A stretch of DNA of 64,000 nt from Acidimicrobiales bacterium (lineage in GTDB: Bacteria > Actinomycetota > Acidimicrobiia > Acidimicrobiales > Aldehydirespiratoraceae): contig JAWKIR010000003.1 of NCBI GenBank assembly GCA_041394245.1, positions 248,001 to 312,000 of the forward strand, in the 5' to 3' direction. The notes below the pieces were generated by a model. That model was given only the letters and a program-made list of their open reading frames with translations, did no database searches and was not told the DNA's origin. Each line of letters opens with the position of its first letter. Position 1 is the first letter of the stretch. Position numbers and translations under genes: made by a program. Below, one piece after another: positions 41,501-48,912 of the stretch.

Positions 41501-42727
41501 TCAGACCGCCGGTGGATCGATCGCGAGATGGATCCCTCGCGAGACCAAGACCGCCCCCGCCGCGATGCCGAGAAGTCCCGTCCCGACCAGCGCGACCCCG
41601 ATCGACGCGACCTCGGCGACGAAACCCTGCACGATCACTGCGGCCGGCGACACCATCCCGAACCACATCAACCACAGCGACATCACCCGCCCGCGATACG
41701 CATCGTCGGTGTGGGCCTGCATGGCCGCCACCACCGTCGACACGCCGGGGGTGAACGACAGACCGGCGAGGAACAGCACGACCACACCCATCCACACCTC
41801 CGACACGAGCCCGGAGATGATGACGAAGCTCGACATCGAGAGCAGCGCGGCCACCACGACGTGGCGGTGGTCGAAGTGCCGCTCGATGAACACGAGCAGC
41901 ACCGCACCGGCCAGTGCGCCGAAACCGAACGACGACGCGAGCACCCCGAACTCGCCCTCGCCCGTGTCGAATCCGTCGGTCGCGATGACCGCGATCAGCC
42001 AGGTCAGCGGAGCCAACAGGATCCCGACCAACCCGCCCGCCAACAGACAGGCCCGGATCCCCGGCGAGTCGAACGCATAGCGCATCCCCGAGCGGATGAC
42101 CTGGAAGAACCCTTCGCCCGTGCCCGACGCCACCGGTCGGGCGGGGATGAGCAGCAGAGCGCCGACCATCACGATGAAGCTGACCGAATTGATCCAGAAC
42201 ACCCACACCGCTCCGACCGCGGCGATGAGCACGCCGGCGAGGAGCGGGCCGAGCGCCCGGGACGTGTTCCACTGGGTCGAGTTGAGCGAGATCGCGTTGC
42301 GGAGGTGCTGGGGCGGGACGAGCTCGGTCACGATGGCCTGCTGCACCGGCGCGCCGAGCGACGACACGAATCCTCCGGCGATCGAAAGGGCGAAGAGCAG
42401 CCAGTAGGGATCCGCGAGCTGCCACACCACCAGGGCGACCACCGCGGCGAACACGCCCTGGAGCGCCAACGACATGGCCAGCAGATCGCGGCGCCGCATC
42501 TGGTCGGCCAACGCCCCACCCACCGGGCCGGCCACCGCCAACGGAAGCAGCCCCGCGACGGCGATGAGCGTGACCCGCCACGCGCTGTCGGTCTGTTCCT
42601 TCACCACCCAGCCGAGGGCGGTGAGCGATGCCAGCGACCCGATGTTCGACACGACGCTGGCGAACCAGAAGACCCGATAGTCACGATGACCGAGCGCGGC
42701 GATCGGTGCGGGCGCGGTGGAGGTCAT
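41501..42727 (-). CDS. MFS transporter
   Basis: A 408-residue major facilitator with 12 predicted helices. It has the 'GPVGGALADQMRRRDLLAMS' loop 2-3 signature (residues about 68-87) and 'GYLLFALSIAGGFVSSLGAP'-type helices. The pattern resembles the EntS/YbdA-like efflux group ('MRLSMRRRD' region, single-frame N-terminus 'FWFASVVSNIGSLASLTALGW'). It probably exports a small molecule by proton antiport. No regulator is adjacent; it is 62 bases downstream of the kinase gene on the same strand. Confidence 0.85.
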   Translation of the reverse strand: MTSTAPAPIAALGHRDYRVFWFASVVSNIGSLASLTALGWVVKEQTDSAWRVTLIAVAGLLPLAVAGPVGGALADQMRRRDLLAMSLALQGVFAAVVALVVWQLADPYWLLFALSIAGGFVSSLGAPVQQAIVTELVPPQHLRNAISLNSTQWNTSRALGPLLAGVLIAAVGAVWVFWINSVSFIVMVGALLLIPARPVASGTGEGFFQVIRSGMRYAFDSPGIRACLLAGGLVGILLAPLTWLIAVIATDGFDTGEGEFGVLASSFGFGALAGAVLLVFIERHFDHRHVVVAALLSMSSFVIISGLVSEVWMGVVVLFLAGLSFTPGVSTVVAAMQAHTDDAYRGRVMSLWLMWFGMVSPAAVIVQGFVAEVASIGVALVGTGLLGIAAGAVLVSRGIHLAIDPPAV

Positions 42728-42789
42728 GCCCGATCAGTGTGTCGCCTCTGGGTGGCCCGGGTCCAAACCGCCCCGCTCGAAACGGCGAC

Positions 42790-43872
42790 CTATTCGGGGA
42801 CGCGTTCGAGCACGTTCCAACGCTCGGCGCAGCCGAACATCCCGACGACCATCTTCTCGAACCGTTGCCGGGTCCGATCCTCGGGCGGCGCGCCGGCCGC
42901 GATCACGCCGTTGAGCGTCGACACGGCCGAGGTGCAGTGGAACTGGAGGCTGGCCGCGGCGTCGTCGAGGACCTCGTCGCGCGACCACTCGGGCCCACCG
43001 GCGGCGGCCAGTGCGGCCCGGTAGACGTCGATCAACGCAGCTTCCTCGGCGATGGACTCATCGGTCGCTCCGAGGCCGAGGAACCAGGCGAGATCGCCGC
43101 CGGGGAAGCTCTTCATGAGCGTCTGCCAGTCGAGGACGACAGGGCCGTCGGGGGCGAAGAAGATGTTGTCGAACTCGTAGTCGCCGTGGATCATCGTCCA
43201 CGGGCGTTCGGCCACCCGCTCGAGCCAGGTCTCGGTGTCGTAGATCCAGGTGCGCTCGAAGAAGTCGAGAATCTCGGCCGGCGCCATGTCGGGTCGCACC
43301 TTGCGCACGGCGGGCCAGTGTTCCTGCAGGATCGGGATGCCGAGGCGCAGCGACGGGAGCGTCCAGTCGATCGCCCAGTCGAGGTCGCCGTAGACCGGAC
43401 TCTGCCAGAACCGACCGTGCATCGTGCCGAGTTGGGCGAGCAGCGTCGAGAACATCTCGATGTCGGGCGGAGCCAGGATGTCGCCTGCGGCACCCTCGAT
43501 CTTCTCGAGGAGGAGCACCCCACGGCCCGCCGCCTCGTCGTATTCGTTGATGAACGCCTTCGGCACCCGCATCGGCACGGCGTCGGCGAGATCCCGGTAG
43601 AAGCCGTTCTCCCGCTTGTAGGAGTTCATGACCTCGTTGTACATCCGGGCCAGGTCGTCATCCATCGGGCACTTGCCGATCATCGTGGTCGGCAGGTCGG
43701 TGTCGTTCGCGTACTCGAGTTCGACGACGACGACCTCGCCCATGATCCCCATGAAGCCGTCGATCGGGCTGACCGCGATCTCGGCGACCTCGGCATCGTG
43801 GCCGTGAGCCGCGAGCCGCGTCGACACGAAGTCGGGCGTGAGCTCCGAGAGCGATGACGGCAGTTGACTCAT
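42790..43872 (-). CDS. Aminoglycoside-phosphotransferase/EcKinase-like protein
   Basis: A 360-residue kinase-fold protein. The Brenner motif is 'IHGDYEFDNIFF' (His-Gly-Asp, Asn) and the metal-binding Asp is in 'VLDWQTLMKSFPGGDLAWFL'. The N-terminal lobe has 'VVVVELEYAN' and 'TMIGKCPMDDD', where the Lys would bind ATP. It resembles the ecdysteroid-kinase-like/DUF1679 group often found beside acyl-CoA genes in actinobacteria. Phosphorylated substrate unknown. Its ATG is 11 bases from a second ATG used by no other gene. Confidence 0.8.
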   Translation of the reverse strand: MSQLPSSLSELTPDFVSTRLAAHGHDAEVAEIAVSPIDGFMGIMGEVVVVELEYANDTDLPTTMIGKCPMDDDLARMYNEVMNSYKRENGFYRDLADAVPMRVPKAFINEYDEAAGRGVLLLEKIEGAAGDILAPPDIEMFSTLLAQLGTMHGRFWQSPVYGDLDWAIDWTLPSLRLGIPILQEHWPAVRKVRPDMAPAEILDFFERTWIYDTETWLERVAERPWTMIHGDYEFDNIFFAPDGPVVLDWQTLMKSFPGGDLAWFLGLGATDESIAEEAALIDVYRAALAAAGGPEWSRDEVLDDAAASLQFHCTSAVSTLNGVIAAGAPPEDRTRQRFEKMVVGMFGCAERWNVLERVPE

Positions 43873-43923
43873 GACGAGTGACTCATGACAGGCGACCTCC
43901 GGGGTTCCGCCGACGAAGCTACT

Positions 43924-45126
43924 TCAGGCCGCGGCGGACGCGCGGAGCACCGACGCGAACTCGGCGCGGCTGATCAGGGCACCCGGATCCCCGAGGCCGA
44001 GCGGGTCGGCGGCGGTCTCCACGGCGGGCCCCGCGAGCCCCGAAGGGGCCGGGCGGTCGTCGACGGCGGCAAGGCGCACGATGAGCGCGAACGCCTCGTC
44101 GGGGGCGAGGAAGTCCTCGGGCGAGAAGGTTGCCGGGCTCGTACCGGCGACCACGCCGATCGACCACAGCCAGTCGACGGCGGGCCGGAAATGGTCGAGG
44201 GCGAACACGTCGGCGAAGGGGGCCGATGTCGCGGCAGGCGGCGCTCCGTGCAGGCGCCACAGCATCGACGCCGCCTCACCCCGGGTGATCGGGTCGTCGG
44301 GGCAGAAGCGTCCCGGCGCACACCCCACGGTGACCCCGAGATCGGCCGTCCACACGATGTCGTCGCGTCGGGGCTCGAGCCCGATGTCGCAGAAGCCGGC
44401 GACGGACGCGAGTCCCGTGGCACACGAGATGCGGCCCGGGCCGACCCACACGAACTCCCACGCTTCGGGATCTGGCCCCATGTCCTCGCCGTCGACCGGG
44501 TACGACGGGATGAAGCCGAAGCGCTTGGCCCGGGCGAAGTCGAAGTCGGAGAGCCACCGGTACGCCGCAGTGCCGGCGAACCCGACCTCGCTCCCGCCCG
44601 CCTGGCCCACGTCGATCGCGTAACCCCCGTGGTGTTTCGAGTAGCCGGGCGGCGCACTGGTCCGCAGTGCCTCATCGATCCCGGTGTCGCTCGTCCGTCC
44701 GTCGAGCCGCCGGAGAAACAGGGCCCGCTGGTCGTCGAGGTCGCGATACGCCGAGGTCATCACGAGGGCGACACCATCGTCCCGAGCGGCGGCCTTCATG
44801 GCCGTCCACGCTTCTGCCGCAGCGTCTTGGAGCCGGCGACCGTCGACCGGGACGAGATCCGCTGCGGCGACCGGGCGGCGCGTGTACCCACGGGCCTCGG
44901 CGGCGACACGGATACGTTGGTCGACCTCCGGATCCCCGGTGATCTCGACGAGCGCGTCGTAGACCACGTCGTCGGGGCGCACCATGCCGCGGAGGTCGGC
45001 CTGGTCGAACATCACCAGGTAGGTGTCGGGTTCGACGAGACTCGGCGCGTCCTGTGCCGCGGCCGGCGCGGCTGCGAGCATGCCGGTCGCCACGAGGACC
45101 GCGAGGACGCGTCGGATCTCAGCCAC
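43924..45126 (-). CDS. M15B peptidase (D-Ala-D-Ala carboxypeptidase-like) with SLH-like repeats
   Basis: A 400-residue exported protein. The signal peptide runs to 'APAAAQ' near 25. The peptidase domain has 'SAYRDLDDQRALF' and the zinc motif SKHHGGYAID (163-172) with His165 and Asp172. The later motif, usually E-x-x-H, reads EAWE (221-224), so the third zinc ligand is Glu. The C-terminal part has SLH-like repeats ('FCPDDPITRGEAASMLWRL', 'FSPEDFLAPDEAFALIVRL'), which would anchor it to the wall. VanY-type peptidases trim peptidoglycan stems. The GTG start overlaps the upstream gene by eight bases. Confidence 0.8.
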   Translation of the reverse strand: MAEIRRVLAVLVATGMLAAAPAAAQDAPSLVEPDTYLVMFDQADLRGMVRPDDVVYDALVEITGDPEVDQRIRVAAEARGYTRRPVAAADLVPVDGRRLQDAAAEAWTAMKAAARDDGVALVMTSAYRDLDDQRALFLRRLDGRTSDTGIDEALRTSAPPGYSKHHGGYAIDVGQAGGSEVGFAGTAAYRWLSDFDFARAKRFGFIPSYPVDGEDMGPDPEAWEFVWVGPGRISCATGLASVAGFCDIGLEPRRDDIVWTADLGVTVGCAPGRFCPDDPITRGEAASMLWRLHGAPPAATSAPFADVFALDHFRPAVDWLWSIGVVAGTSPATFSPEDFLAPDEAFALIVRLAAVDDRPAPSGLAGPAVETAADPLGLGDPGALISRAEFASVLRASAAA

Positions 45127-45589
45127 CGGGGAACGGTACGACACGACGGGCCGTCCACGCGGCCACCCCGGCCATGAGACCGGCCGGCGCCGGGCGCCAG
45201 AGGATCGTCGGGAAGCGGGTGAAGAAGCGACGCACACCACCGGCCGATTCGGAGAACAGGAGGTCGAGGATGTGGATCACACAGAGAACAACGACAATCA
45301 CGGCGACGAGGTTGACGATTCGTCGCAACCGCGGCGTCACGTCGGCGGCCGGCGTGGTGGCGACCACGACGGCGGCGAAGAGGATCACGAGGCCCGTCGA
45401 TGGGGTGGTCGCCCCCTGGAGGGCCGAACGGAAACCGTTGCGGTCCCACTGTCCGTCGATCAGGCGGAACGCCAGGGGTGCCAATGCCATCGAGGCGGCA
45501 CAGAAGCTGAGGGTGAGCGCGACGACCTCACGCGCCTCGTCCCACGAGACGGGCGCCGGGCCGGGATCGTCGGGCCCGGCCGAACGCAC
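45119..45589 (-). CDS. Hypothetical four-helix membrane protein in the nuo-2 tail
   Basis: A 156-residue membrane protein with hydrophobic helices near residues 22-42, 62-82, 89-112 and 130-150. Start GTG at 45589 is four bases after the nuoN-2 stop, and the end overlaps the peptidase gene. I do not recognise the family. Position suggests it is read through from the second nuo operon; it may be an accessory factor, or an unrelated passenger. Confidence 0.65.
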   Translation of the reverse strand: MRSAGPDDPGPAPVSWDEAREVVALTLSFCAASMALAPLAFRLIDGQWDRNGFRSALQGATTPSTGLVILFAAVVVATTPAADVTPRLRRIVNLVAVIVVVLCVIHILDLLFSESAGGVRRFFTRFPTILWRPAPAGLMAGVAAWTARRVVPFPGG

Positions 45590-45592
45590 CGG

Positions 45593-47278
45593 TCAGCCGG
45601 CCAGCGCGAGGATGGCGTCGTTCGCCAGGGAGTCGATCGGGCCGGGCACGAGGCCGAACCCGATCGTCAGGACGAGCGCCACACCCACGGCGAGAGCTGC
45701 GGTGGGATGCACCGTGATCGGCTCGTTGTCGTCGGCCGCGGTGCCGAGGTACATCGAGAGCACGATGCGCAGATAGAGGAACGCCGAGATCACGGCCGAC
45801 ACCATCGCCACGACCGCCAACCAGAACGAGCGGGCATCGACCGCGGCACCGATCACCTCGAACTTGGCGACGAAGCCGGTCGTGAAGGGCACGCCGGCCT
45901 GACCGAGCAGGAACAGGGTGAGCGCCAATGCCAGTGCCGGGTTGCGGCCGCCGAGCCCGTTGAGGTCGTCGAGGCTCGTCCCGCGATCACCACGACCCGA
46001 CACGATCGACAAGATGCCGAACGACCCGATCACCATGAAGGTGTAGGCCGCGGCGTAGAACACCACTGCCGCGACACCCCGGTCGGTCGCGGCCTGCACA
46101 CCGACGAGGATGAAGCCGGCGTGCGAGATCGACGAGTACGCGAGCATGCGCTTGGCGTCGCGCTGGACCACGGCCAGGACGGCGCCGACGACCAGCGTGG
46201 CGACGGCCATCGCGTAGATCGCCGGCTGCCAGTCGTCGCGATAGTCGAGGAAGGTCACGTAGAAGACCCGCACGAGGGCTGCGAAACCGGCGGCCTTGAC
46301 CGCGGACGCCATGAAGGCGACGACCGGGGTGGGCGAACCCTGGTAGACGTCGGGCGTCCACGCGTGGAACGGCACGGCGGCGACCTTGAAGCCGAATCCG
46401 ACGAGGAGGAACGCGAAGCCGGCCAGCAACATCGCGTTGTCGAGGATGATCACCGAGTCGAGGTAGGCACGGATCTCGAACAGGTTCAACGAGCCGGTGG
46501 CGCCGTAGATCATCGCCATGCCGTAGAGCAGGAAGGCCGAGGAGAACGCACCGAGCACGAAGTACTTCAGACCGGCCTCGAGCGACTCGGAACGGCGACT
46601 GTGCATCGCCGCCATCACATAGACGGCGATCGAGAGGGTCTCGAGCCCGAGGAAGAGCACGATCAGGTCGTTGGCGCCCGCCATGAGCACGCCGCCGGCC
46701 GCCGACAGCATCAACAGGACGTACATCTCGACCCCGTCGATGCCCTCACGACGCAGATAGTTGTCGAGCAGCAGCGCGGTCAATGTCACCGCGAGCGCGA
46801 TGACGCCCCCGAAGACGAGCGCGAAACCGTCGACCCCGTACTGGGCCCCGAAGGCGGCGATCGGCGCCCCGGTGACCCGGAAGGAATCGGTCCAGACCTC
46901 GATCGTCGCGACGAACGAGATGAGGCCGACCCCGACGGTGAACGCGGCATCGAAGCCGATGTCGAGTGAGCGGACGAACGCGGCTGCGAGGAACAGCACC
47001 GCGATGAGCCCGACGTAGAAGAGCGGCGCACCGATGTCGTCGCGTACACCGGCGAGGGGCACGTCGTCGCCGACGAACCCGCCCACGATCCACATCCCGA
47101 GGACGGCGACCGGACCGAGCGTGGCCGTGGCCGCGGCGTTGAGGTCGGCGGGCATCCGCTTCACGATCGAGCGGAACATGATCAACAGCACGGCACCGAC
47201 GGCGAGCGCCACCACCGGCGCGAGGGCCGACCAGATGACCTCAGGGGTCTCGACCGGATCAGCGAGCTGGAACGGCAT
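45593..47278 (-). CDS. nuoN: NADH-quinone oxidoreductase subunit N, copy 2
   Basis: A 561-residue antiporter-like subunit, about 75 longer than E. coli NuoN (485). The conserved Glu is Glu213 in 'LGLETLSIAVYVM', compared with Glu146 in copy 1, so the extra sequence lies N-terminal and adds about two helices (segments near 83-102 and 111-127). The lysine-helix region 'FGFKVAAVPFHAWTPDVYQGSPTPV' (in parts) is normal. The ATG overlaps the nuoM-2 stop by one base. Confidence 0.94.
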   Translation of the reverse strand: MPFQLADPVETPEVIWSALAPVVALAVGAVLLIMFRSIVKRMPADLNAAATATLGPVAVLGMWIVGGFVGDDVPLAGVRDDIGAPLFYVGLIAVLFLAAAFVRSLDIGFDAAFTVGVGLISFVATIEVWTDSFRVTGAPIAAFGAQYGVDGFALVFGGVIALAVTLTALLLDNYLRREGIDGVEMYVLLMLSAAGGVLMAGANDLIVLFLGLETLSIAVYVMAAMHSRRSESLEAGLKYFVLGAFSSAFLLYGMAMIYGATGSLNLFEIRAYLDSVIILDNAMLLAGFAFLLVGFGFKVAAVPFHAWTPDVYQGSPTPVVAFMASAVKAAGFAALVRVFYVTFLDYRDDWQPAIYAMAVATLVVGAVLAVVQRDAKRMLAYSSISHAGFILVGVQAATDRGVAAVVFYAAAYTFMVIGSFGILSIVSGRGDRGTSLDDLNGLGGRNPALALALTLFLLGQAGVPFTTGFVAKFEVIGAAVDARSFWLAVVAMVSAVISAFLYLRIVLSMYLGTAADDNEPITVHPTAALAVGVALVLTIGFGLVPGPIDSLANDAILALAG

Positions 47279-48912
47279 CAGTGATCCCCTTCCTCGGTGG
47301 CAGCCTCATCTTCGCCGTGGCCCTCGGCTTCCCCGTGGCCGTCGTCGACCGGGACGATGATGTCGGCCGTCGGCTCCTCGAAGTCGGCGACGTGGAACTC
47401 GACGTGGGAGATGAGGGCGTCGACCGCTGGTTCCATCCGTTCGATCACGGGCTTGGGGTAGACGCCCATGAAGACGATGCCGAACAGGAAGGGCACCATG
47501 ATGAGGCCCTCGCGCAGGGTCAGGTCCTTCATCGTGGCGTTGTCGCCCTCGGCGGGACCGTGGAAGACCCGCTGGTAGGCCCACAGGAGGTAGAGCGCGG
47601 CGATGATCACGCCGGTGGCGGCGACCACGGCCCACCAGCGGTGCGCGGCGAACGCACCGAGCAGCGTCAGGAACTCGCCCACGAAACCGTTGAGCCCGGG
47701 CAGGCCGATCGACGAGAGCATGACCACCATGAAGACGCCGGCGAAGATCGGCGCCGGCTTCTGGAGCCCACCGAGCTCGCTGATCTCACGGGTGTGGCGC
47801 CGGTCGTAGATCCAGCCGACGAGCAGGAACAGCGCACCCGTCGAGAGGCCGTGGTTGACCATCTGGAGGATGCCACCCTCGATGCCCTCGGTGTTGAGGG
47901 AGAAGGTGCCGATCACGATGAACCCGAGGTGGGCGACCGACGAATAGGCGACGAGACGCTTGAGGTCGCGCTGCATCGTGGCCGCGATGGCGCCATAGAT
48001 GATGCCGATCGTTCCGAGCGTGACGAGCGCCGGCGCGAACCACACCGCCGCTTCGGGGAAGAGATAGACGCCGAAGCGCAGGAAGCCGTAGGTGCCGAGC
48101 TTGAGCATCACCGCAGCGAGGATCACCGAACCGGCGGTCGGCGCATTGGTGTGGGCGTCGGGCAACCAGGTGTGGACCGGGAACAACGGCACCTTCACGG
48201 CGAACGCCAGGGCGAACGACAAGAAGATCCATCGTGCGGTGGTGGTGGCGATGGCCTGGGAGTTGGCGAGCTCGACGAGATTGAAGGTGAGCACGCCCGT
48301 CTCGGCCTGGTTGAGGAACGCCAACGACAAGATGCCGACGAGCATCAGGGCGGAGCCGAACATCGTGTAGATGAAGAACTTGGTCGCGGCGTAGGCCCGC
48401 TCGCCGTGGCCCCACTTGCCGATGAGGAAGTACATCGGGATCAAGACGATCTCGAAGAAGACGAAGAAGGCGAAGAGATCGAGGGCGAGGAAGACGCCCA
48501 TGCAGCCGGCCTCGAGGATCAGCAGCCAGGCGAAGTAGGCCTTCGGGTCGTGCTCCGCGTCGATCGCGACGATCGCCAGCGGGAAGATGACACCGGTCAG
48601 CACGACGAGCCACAGCGAGATGCCGTCGATGCCGAGCGTCCACGAGATGCCCAGACTCTCGATCCATGTGTGGGTGTCGACGAGCTGGAAATCGGCGGTG
48701 CCGGTCTGGAAGTCGGTGAGGACCCACACGGCCAGCGCGCCGGTGGCCGCCGACACGAGGAAGGCGATCTGCTTGAAGTACTCGGGCCGGCTGTTGGGCA
48801 ACGCGAGCAGCACGATCGCGCCGAGGACCGGCAGGATCACGAGGGTCGAGAGCACCGGGAACGATGCGGCGACCGAATCGGCCGCCTCGGTGGCGAGAAG
48901 AAGAGAAGACAT
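47278..48912 (-). CDS. nuoM: NADH-quinone oxidoreductase subunit M, copy 2
   Basis: A 544-residue antiporter-like subunit. Glu154 lies in 'FFEIVLIPMYFLIG', and the lysine region reads 'FAVKVPLFPVHTWLPDAHTNAPT'-like. A His/Asp/Glu-rich tail of about 25 residues ('DDGHGEAEGHGEDEAAT') ends the protein and should face the cytoplasm or periplasm depending on helix count. It overlaps nuoL-2 by one base. Confidence 0.94.
   Translation of the reverse strand: MSSLLLATEAADSVAASFPVLSTLVILPVLGAIVLLALPNSRPEYFKQIAFLVSAATGALAVWVLTDFQTGTADFQLVDTHTWIESLGISWTLGIDGISLWLVVLTGVIFPLAIVAIDAEHDPKAYFAWLLILEAGCMGVFLALDLFAFFVFFEIVLIPMYFLIGKWGHGERAYAATKFFIYTMFGSALMLVGILSLAFLNQAETGVLTFNLVELANSQAIATTTARWIFLSFALAFAVKVPLFPVHTWLPDAHTNAPTAGSVILAAVMLKLGTYGFLRFGVYLFPEAAVWFAPALVTLGTIGIIYGAIAATMQRDLKRLVAYSSVAHLGFIVIGTFSLNTEGIEGGILQMVNHGLSTGALFLLVGWIYDRRHTREISELGGLQKPAPIFAGVFMVVMLSSIGLPGLNGFVGEFLTLLGAFAAHRWWAVVAATGVIIAALYLLWAYQRVFHGPAEGDNATMKDLTLREGLIMVPFLFGIVFMGVYPKPVIERMEPAVDALISHVEFHVADFEEPTADIIVPVDDGHGEAEGHGEDEAATEEGDH

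Noticed and set aside
41414..43024. Plus-strand open frame rich in Arg, Asp and His
   Set aside because: It is antisense to the MFS transporter and the kinase gene; composition is that of a shadow frame.
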